DNA of 10,369 bases from Candidatus Heimdallarchaeota archaeon. Its GTDB lineage: Archaea; Asgardarchaeota; Heimdallarchaeia; JABLTI01. The position numbers were made by a program, and so were the translations under genes. Positions 6,139 through 10,369 of the stretch are shown here, piece after piece (positions within the stretch are counted from its first letter, which is position 1; each line of letters begins with the position of its first letter). The stretch covers positions 1 through 10,369 of the forward strand of contig JAGMDP010000032.1 of assembly GCA_023128635.1 (NCBI GenBank). The letters are read 5' to 3'. The notes below the pieces were generated by a model. That model was not told where the DNA came from. It worked only from the letters and a program-made list of their open reading frames with translations, and did no database searches.

Positions 6139-7737
6139 TTGATTAAGAAACAATTGGTGAAATATTTGACGCTCCCAAAACTAATACCTCTTAAATTAAG
6201 TACCTCAAATCCCATGACTGTTCCTGAATACAATTTTAATATAAAACTAGCACAGAAAACAGGAACAAATGGACCAAGGGATCTATTTTCAGCCTATAAT
6301 GTTGATTTCTTTGAAAGGTATACCGCAGCATTTGCCAAAACTCTCGAGAGTGAAATCTTAATCGGGTATGATGGCAGTAGGGTTCACCAATCCATTTCCG
6401 TAAGTGCTCGAGAGTATTTAAGACGCTGTGGGCTCTCAATTAAAGAATTAGATGGACCCGTAACAGTTCCCGAATTCATGTTTGCTTGTTATCAACTAAA
6501 GGTACCCGGTTGTTTCTTTGGGAGAAGTCATAGTCCCCAGCAATACATTGGTTTGAAATTAGTAATTAATGCGAAAAATGCCTTTCAATTACTTGAAAAA
6601 AACGGAGCTGAAATAACATGCCCACCAAGTCTTGAATCAGAGAAAATCTATGGATTCTTACCGAGAACACTTGCTCCAGTAGTAGAAGAGGCAATAAAAG
6701 ATAATGTAATGGTTCACCCCAAAGAAATAGGTCGACATGATAAAATAGAGGCGTCTGCTTTGCGTGAAGAATTCTTCACTTCTATAAAAAAAGTAGTTCC
6801 CTTAAAGAAAATAGAAGGGGAATACATAGTTGATTGTAGACACAGTATGGCCGGACCTGTTTGGGAATTAATTAAAAGCGAAATGAATGCAGATATTGTT
6901 CTTCACAACGATGTTTTAAATCCTATAGCACCTGATAGGGATCCAAGAGAGATATGGGGCGACCTGACACAGAAGTATATGAATCAATCAAAAGCTGTTT
7001 TTAATCATGACGGAGATGCTGATAGAATATTCCTCTTAAAAATTCCAGGGAAAGGTCAAGAAACAATTGTAGATAATCAGGAGGAATCATTTACAACGGG
7101 GTTAATCGCTGAATCAAAAAGCAGAAAATCTGATGCCTATATTCTTGTCCAGGAAAGAATATCACTTATTATGCTTTCAGCATTATCTGAGTTAACGAAA
7201 AAAGTGTATGCAACAGCTCAAGGAGAACCAGCATTCTTCTTAGGTGTTACCGAATTACTTACAAGAGATCCAAACATGAACCGAATATCTGGAGCAGATT
7301 ACACTAATATTTTCTTTAACAAAACACATCCGATATGCATGAAATCACCTTTTCAACAAGCGCTTTGGTTGATGAACTGGTTCACAAACGATAACCAATT
7401 ACCGAAATATCCATCCGTAGATGTAGTAAGAACACAAATAGATATGGTGAAACTAGATTATCCACAAAGACTTCAGAAAGTGTTAAACTCTACAGAGGAA
7501 ATTAACAAATACTTCAATGAACAATTCCAAGTAGTTTACCACTCATCAATAGATGGTCAAAACCTCATTCTAAAAGATAAGAAAGAAAACATGCTGATAG
7601 TCAGTATTAGACCAAGCGGGACAGGCAGATATACAAAAGTCTTCTCAGAAATTGGTCTTGGAACATCAACAAGCAAAGAAAGAAAAACAATAGCTGAAGA
7701 AGTAAACAAAACCATTGAAAAAATAATAACCAAATAA
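6139..7737 (+). CDS. Divergent alpha-D-phosphohexomutase superfamily protein
   Basis: A 532-residue relative of phosphoglucomutase/phosphomannomutase/phosphoglucosamine mutase, which move phosphate between C6 and C1 of hexose phosphates. The catalytic loop is present as GRSHSPQQYIGLKL (residues 128-141) in place of TASHNPxxYNGxK, with the phospho-serine at S130. The Mg loop DGDADR (291-296) is intact, as is the C-terminal phosphate-binding loop RPSGTGRYTK (491-500). What differs is domain 3: instead of the sugar-specifying GExSGH loop there is AQGEPAFF (360-367) and ADYTNIFF (386-393). The N-terminus also lacks the usual FGTDGxRG motif, offering RDLFSAYNVDFFERYTAAFA. So phosphoryl transfer chemistry looks possible but the substrate cannot be inferred. 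The family usually has about 440-460 residues, so this one is long. The TTG start lacks a ribosome site; GTG at 6157 is an alternative. Confidence 0.88.
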   Translation: MIKKQLVKYLTLPKLIPLKLSTSNPMTVPEYNFNIKLAQKTGTNGPRDLFSAYNVDFFERYTAAFAKTLESEILIGYDGSRVHQSISVSAREYLRRCGLSIKELDGPVTVPEFMFACYQLKVPGCFFGRSHSPQQYIGLKLVINAKNAFQLLEKNGAEITCPPSLESEKIYGFLPRTLAPVVEEAIKDNVMVHPKEIGRHDKIEASALREEFFTSIKKVVPLKKIEGEYIVDCRHSMAGPVWELIKSEMNADIVLHNDVLNPIAPDRDPREIWGDLTQKYMNQSKAVFNHDGDADRIFLLKIPGKGQETIVDNQEESFTTGLIAESKSRKSDAYILVQERISLIMLSALSELTKKVYATAQGEPAFFLGVTELLTRDPNMNRISGADYTNIFFNKTHPICMKSPFQQALWLMNWFTNDNQLPKYPSVDVVRTQIDMVKLDYPQRLQKVLNSTEEINKYFNEQFQVVYHSSIDGQNLILKDKKENMLIVSIRPSGTGRYTKVFSEIGLGTSTSKERKTIAEEVNKTIEKIITK

Positions 7738-7750
7738 AAGAGAAAGATGA

Positions 7751-7780
7751 GCACCACAAATTGTGGTGCAATTAACTGTT
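7751..7780 (+). terminator. Hairpin after the phosphohexomutase gene
   Basis: GCACCACAA-A-TTGTGGTGC (7751-7769) is a perfect 9-bp inverted repeat, realistically a 7-bp stem with a 5-base loop. It starts 14 bases after the stop codon and is followed by a short T-run (7779-7782). It probably defines the transcript's 3' end. Confidence 0.6.
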
Positions 7781-7817
7781 TTCTAGAGAGGTTTCAAGCA
7801 TTAGTGAATCCTAGTTA

Positions 7818-7931
7818 TCATGTCCGCGAATCCGCAGTAGCTGCGAGAAAAACGAAATAACCAATAACACATATTCCTATGGTTCCAACTAGAATTGCTA
7901 AAGCAATGAGTACCCAAGCCCACCAAATCAT
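7818..7931 (-). CDS. 37-residue single-pass membrane protein
   Basis: A small gene in what otherwise looks like empty sequence. It starts at ATG (7931) with AGGTGA five bases upstream (7937-7942) and stops at TGA. The peptide begins MIWWAWVLIALAILVG and continues as an unbroken hydrophobic segment (residues 2-31) before a short polar tail ATADSRT. Three tryptophans sit at the N-terminal membrane interface, and two glycines (16 and 19) form a GxxG pattern that could pack against another helix. A TATA-like TTATAT about 47 bases upstream (7976-7981) would give a leader of some 20 bases. Function is unknown; small single-span proteins often modulate a larger membrane partner. It lies just downstream of the Kelch gene on the same strand, 115 bases away, so co-transcription is possible. 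Confidence 0.65.
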   Translation of the reverse strand: MIWWAWVLIALAILVGTIGICVIGYFVFLAATADSRT

Positions 7932-8046
7932 TTGTTTCACCTTGAAGTATAATGATAATATGTAAATACTCACAATATAAGAAGTTTTCACTCTAGAGAA
8001 AAGCTCTAAGTTAAAACCGTCTTACTCTGCCGTTTATTTTAATACT
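7932..8046. other. Gap between Kelch gene and mini membrane protein
   Basis: Apart from the promoter and ribosome site of the small gene, a short inverted repeat TAGAG-AAAAG-CTCTA lies at 7994-8008. It could be the 3' end of the Kelch transcript on the minus strand, although no T-run follows it in that direction. Confidence 0.3.
7937..7942 (-). promoter_or_regulatory. Strong ribosome binding site of the mini membrane protein
   Basis: AGGTGA on the minus strand, complementary to the archaeal 16S 3' end, five bases before ATG at 7931. It is the main argument that this short frame is translated. Confidence 0.65.
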
Positions 8047-9198
8047 TTAGTTCCTCTTGAATTTTAATTTCAATATATGAATAACAAGAACAATTGAAGT
8101 AAAATTAATGAGAACTAACCAGATAGAAAGTGGTGCCATTACTGTAAATTCTTGACTCCAAGACATTGAATCTGGATCAAAAATCCACAAGTCATTATAG
8201 GTAACACTGAAACTTTCACCTATTCCACCAAATAAAATTACTTTATTATGATATTGATCAAAAACCAATTTATGTTTACAACGTGCAGGTGGGTTAAGTG
8301 TTGAATGGACTTCTATCCAAGTATTTGTTTGAGAATTGTAAATCCAAGTATCATCCATAGCTCGATTGGGGATATCTTCATTATCACCTCCGAAAATAAT
8401 GAAGGATTCATCATTTGGATTGGACGTCATACCTAAATGGTATCTTTCCATAGGTTTTGCTGTTGGGTATTTCTTAGTCCAAGTAGTAGAAGAACGATTA
8501 AAGAACCAGACATCATTTTTTAAATGGCCATCATTAAATCGTCCACCAAAAAACACACCAACCTTATTCACGTCATCATATACAAAAGAGTGGCCGTAAC
8601 CTGCTCCAGGTCCACCAGTGGGATGAAGTTGGTACCAATTATTAGCTGTAAAATTAAAAGCCCACATCTCATTTGAAACTGAAGAAAAGCTAATGGCTCC
8701 TGCATAAAGGATTACTTCATTAAATTCGGGATCAAAATACATTGTATGAGCAGCTCTGGCAGAAGGGGCAGTTGTTGGATGAAGTTCTGTCCATTGATTT
8801 GTTGCAGGATCAAATTCCCAAGTATCATTAAATTGAGCTAAAGCTACAAGAGAATTACCACCAAAAAGAAGAATTTTACCAGTTAATGTATTATAAGCCA
8901 TTCGATGAAGACTTCGACCCTCAGGAGAATTTATACCAGAAAGTTTCCTCCAGGTTTGATTGTAGCTTGAAAAAATCCATGTTGCCTTTAAATCTACTTC
9001 AGTTCCACCACTAAACTCTCCACCAAACATAATAATTTGATTATTATTAGTATCATATATCAATTCTTGATTGTATCCCGGCAAGGGAGAATCTTCTATT
9101 GCAGTATTAGAATCTGCAGTATTAATCATTCCAAAACAACTCATTACAAGAAAGAATAAACTAAATTGCAAAAACAATGCTTTATTTCTAATTATCAA
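8047..9198 (-). CDS. Membrane-anchored six-bladed Kelch beta-propeller protein
   Basis: A 383-residue extracellular protein. An N-terminal signal sequence (about 1-30; VMSC at 18-21 loosely resembles a lipobox) is followed by six Kelch repeats of about 50 residues. Each has a hydrophobic strand ending in GG or an equivalent (IIMFGG 55-60, ILLFGG 109-114, VILYAG 162-167, VGVFFGG 213-219, FIIFGG 266-271, VILFGG 320-325) and a later conserved W pair of the form D-x-W-x-F/Y-x(6-7)-W. One transmembrane helix (about 354-375) and a basic end KLKFKRN anchor it, with the C-terminus in the cytoplasm. Six blades can close a complete propeller, probably for binding a protein or glycan. No catalytic residues are evident, though galactose-oxidase-type enzymes share the fold. 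The start is TTG (9198), preceded by GGATGTG six bases away. Confidence 0.9.
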   Translation of the reverse strand: MIIRNKALFLQFSLFFLVMSCFGMINTADSNTAIEDSPLPGYNQELIYDTNNNQIIMFGGEFSGGTEVDLKATWIFSSYNQTWRKLSGINSPEGRSLHRMAYNTLTGKILLFGGNSLVALAQFNDTWEFDPATNQWTELHPTTAPSARAAHTMYFDPEFNEVILYAGAISFSSVSNEMWAFNFTANNWYQLHPTGGPGAGYGHSFVYDDVNKVGVFFGGRFNDGHLKNDVWFFNRSSTTWTKKYPTAKPMERYHLGMTSNPNDESFIIFGGDNEDIPNRAMDDTWIYNSQTNTWIEVHSTLNPPARCKHKLVFDQYHNKVILFGGIGESFSVTYNDLWIFDPDSMSWSQEFTVMAPLSIWLVLINFTSIVLVIHILKLKFKRN

Positions 9199-9381
9199 AT
9201 TTTACACATCCATTGATGCAAGAAGATAAGCTACTTGCCAAGAAATAATAATCAATACTAGTATTTTTTTATAAAGATAATGAACAATCTTGGTTTGATA
9301 TTTTTGATTAAACAGCTAAATTTTCTGCTTTTTGCAGAGGATAATATGTTATCAGATTACTGATTTTTCTAAGAAGAGAAG
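9199..9381. other. Gap between the Kelch gene and the tRNA
   Basis: Besides the Kelch TATA box, two short hairpins are visible: TCTGC-TTTTT-GCAGA (9324-9338) and ATCAG-ATTA-CTGAT (9351-9364), the second followed on the plus strand by a T-run (9364-9368). No plus-strand gene precedes it and no coding frame was found here. Confidence 0.35.
9268..9276 (-). promoter_or_regulatory. TATA box of the Kelch gene
   Basis: CTTTATAAA on the minus strand, about 72 bases before the TTG at 9198, is a near-consensus archaeal TATA box. It predicts a leader of roughly 45-50 bases. It is the strongest TATA match in this gap. Confidence 0.55.
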
Positions 9382-9488
9382 TGGCAGGCCCGGACGGATT
9401 TGAACCGCCGATCTCTCGGTTACTTCAGCACAATCGCATGAGAGTGCTTCCGAAGCCGAGTATTCTATCCGGACTGAACTACGGGCCT
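9382..9488 (-). tRNA. tRNA-Arg(UCG) with a 29-base intron
   Basis: Reads codon CGA (and, by wobble, possibly CGG). The acceptor stem AGGCCCG/CGGGCCT is fully paired, with discriminator G and an encoded CCA (9382-9384). The D stem is GTTC/GAAT with a 10-base loop carrying the conserved GG and an A at the Arg-identity position 20. The anticodon stem is CTCGG/CCGAG, the variable loop has 5 bases, and the T arm is GGCGG-TTCAAAT-CCGTC. The anticodon TCG lies at 9451-9453. The intron splits the anticodon loop at the canonical 37/38 position. Without the intron the gene gives 78 bases including CCA. A1-U72 as first pair is less common than G1-C72. A pyrimidine-rich stretch (9371-9381 read on the minus strand) may terminate it. 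Confidence 0.93.
9421..9449 (-). other. tRNA intron with bulge-helix-bulge splice motif
   Basis: The precursor folds with the anticodon stem CTCGG/CCGAG, a 3-base bulge TAA, a 4-bp central helix CTTC/GAAG, a second 3-base bulge GGA, then the intron stem AGCAC/GTGCT with a 12-base loop. Cutting after the second base of each bulge, as archaeal EndA does, removes exactly 29 bases and restores a 7-base anticodon loop. Confidence 0.92.
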
Positions 9489-9644
9489 ACAAGAATACAA
9501 AATTATTCGTTGGTGTAGGTCAAAATCTTTCTCTATTTAATATTTTTCGTGACTTGTGTTTTGCCCATTTTCATCACTAATAATGATCATTTGAATTACA
9601 AAGCTATAAATAGTCATACAAGAAATAATATATTGAGGATTTGT
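9489..9644. promoter_or_regulatory. Divergent promoter region of the tRNA and the zinc-ribbon gene
   Basis: On the plus strand GCTATAAATAG (9603-9613) is an excellent TATA box; initiation about 26 bases on gives a 12-base leader carrying GAGG (9635-9638) before TTG at 9645. On the minus strand AATATTAAATAG (9534-9545) may drive the tRNA with a roughly 25-base 5' extension. A longer frame begins at GTG 9549, but its first 32 codons overlap these signals. Confidence 0.6.
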
Positions 9645-10343
9645 TTGGCGAACTTATTTACTTGGATAACAGCGGGAATATTGATTTTCATTGCAGTCTT
9701 GGGATTAATTGGTTTCTTCTACTTATTTAGACGAAGACTGAAAAGAGAAGGAAGAGGGGATGTTTTCTTGATGAATAAGGACTCTAAAGGCGGTTCTCCG
9801 CCTATTGAAATCCGAGCTCAAAGAGACTATCGTTACAAAGATGCTGATGTTGATCCGTACGATAAATCACAATATGTTATACCTAAACAACGTACAGATG
9901 AACGAGAAATTATACAAACAAGAAAGAAAACTTTGAACGAAGAAAAAGAAACAGAATCAAAAATTCAGCAAATTAGAAAAGCTGATGAGTTAAGAGCAAT
10001 AGATTTTCAGTCAAAAGACGGAAAGAAAAGAAAAATCAAAGAATTATTGAGTTACAAGGAAAAAACTAGCCTACAGTGGATAAGTACTGTTACAATGATT
10101 CCTATTGAAAGTGTGATTGAAATTCTTACCGAGGATTCGAATTTTATTATTAAAGATGATTCTGTGTTATTCGCAAAAATGCTGGCAAAAAGCGAATCAA
10201 CGATGCCTGATGAAAGAAGGGTAAGTGCTCAAGAATTGAGGGAAAGAGAGGAAAAAATTGCTGAAGGTATTTGCCCAATATGCAGTAATTCCTTCGAACC
10301 AAATAGTGAATATTGTCCTAATTGTGGGTATGTTCTCAATTAA
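9645..10343 (+). CDS. Membrane-anchored protein with charged linker, wHTH-like segment and C-terminal zinc ribbon
   Basis: A 232-residue protein. One N-terminal transmembrane helix (about 5-28) is followed by RRRLKREGR, so the body faces the cytoplasm by the positive-inside rule. Residues 35-125 form a highly charged, partly coiled-coil linker. Residues 128-178 look like a small helix-turn-helix or winged helix: KIKELLSYKEKTSLQWI, IPIESVIEIL, then a short hairpin NFIIKDDSVLFAK. The end is a zinc ribbon with C210-P-I-C213 and C224-P-N-C-G227-228. I chose TTG at 9645 because GAGG lies six bases upstream and a strong TATA box lies at 9605; the GTG at 9549 would add 32 polar residues ahead of the membrane helix and sit upstream of that promoter. 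Function unknown; the layout suggests a membrane-tethered adaptor for protein or nucleic acid binding. Confidence 0.78.
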   Translation: MANLFTWITAGILIFIAVLGLIGFFYLFRRRLKREGRGDVFLMNKDSKGGSPPIEIRAQRDYRYKDADVDPYDKSQYVIPKQRTDEREIIQTRKKTLNEEKETESKIQQIRKADELRAIDFQSKDGKKRKIKELLSYKEKTSLQWISTVTMIPIESVIEILTEDSNFIIKDDSVLFAKMLAKSESTMPDERRVSAQELREREEKIAEGICPICSNSFEPNSEYCPNCGYVLN

Positions 10344-10369
10344 AGCATAATACTCCAAAATTTCTACGA

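Noticed and set aside
6236..6439. 67-codon minus-strand frame in the phosphohexomutase
   Set aside because: Shadow of a conserved gene, with no recognisable product.
7557..7757. 66-codon hydrophobic minus-strand frame at the end of the phosphohexomutase
   Set aside because: Hydrophobicity comes from complementing Lys/Glu codons; it spans the RPSGT region and has no ribosome site, unlike the true small gene at 7818.
8366..8599. 77-codon plus-strand frame in the Kelch gene
   Set aside because: Antisense to clear Kelch repeats.
9324..9338. TCTGC-TTTTT-GCAGA hairpin as a tRNA terminator
   Set aside because: It lies more than 40 bases beyond the tRNA 3' end, and the pyrimidine-rich stretch directly after the tRNA is a better candidate.

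Overview
This AT-rich window carries archaeal signatures: a tRNA gene whose intron forms a textbook bulge-helix-bulge splice site, TATA-type promoters with short leaders, GGTGA/GAGG ribosome sites, frequent TTG starts, an archaeal/eukaryotic METTL5-type methyltransferase and a small archaeal winged-helix regulator. A Roadblock/LC7 protein, a SNAP-like helical-repeat protein and large surface proteins rich in N-glycosylation sequons fit an Asgard archaeon best. That placement is an inference. No mobile element, CRISPR array or sign of recent transfer was seen.

Layout. Positions 1-950 hold the C-terminal three quarters of enolase, closed by a hairpin terminator. A METTL5-like rRNA methyltransferase follows (1056-1685). 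A GIY-YIG protein (minus) and a winged-helix regulator (plus) diverge around position 2000, and the regulator converges on a Roadblock protein (minus, 2392-2760). After a 274-base regulatory gap comes a 585-residue membrane-anchored surface protein (3035-4792) with a degenerate cupredoxin domain, a GIFT/DUF4350-like region and an acidic tail. Next are a SNAP/TPR-like protein (4920-5687) and, overlapping it tail to tail, a YkgJ-type Cys-cluster protein (minus). That gene diverges from a strongly modified phosphohexomutase (6139-7737).

The last third holds a 37-residue single-pass membrane protein (minus, 7818-7931) with a good ribosome site, a membrane-anchored six-bladed Kelch propeller (minus, 8047-9198), an intron-containing tRNA-Arg(UCG) (minus, 9382-9488), and a membrane protein with a charged linker and C-terminal zinc ribbon. 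That protein most likely starts at 9645, not at the longer 9549 start.

Most genes are transcribed singly, with their own promoters and frequent strand switches, so the window is not one operon or one pathway. Its themes are housekeeping (enolase, rRNA methylation, tRNA), cell-surface architecture (two large extracellular membrane-anchored proteins and two small membrane proteins) and eukaryote-like modules (Roadblock, SNAP-like). The best leads for new biology are the degenerate-cupredoxin surface protein with a possible self-masking leader, the phosphohexomutase that keeps its catalytic serine but has lost the usual sugar-binding loop, the overlooked mini membrane protein, and the membrane/zinc-ribbon protein at the right end.
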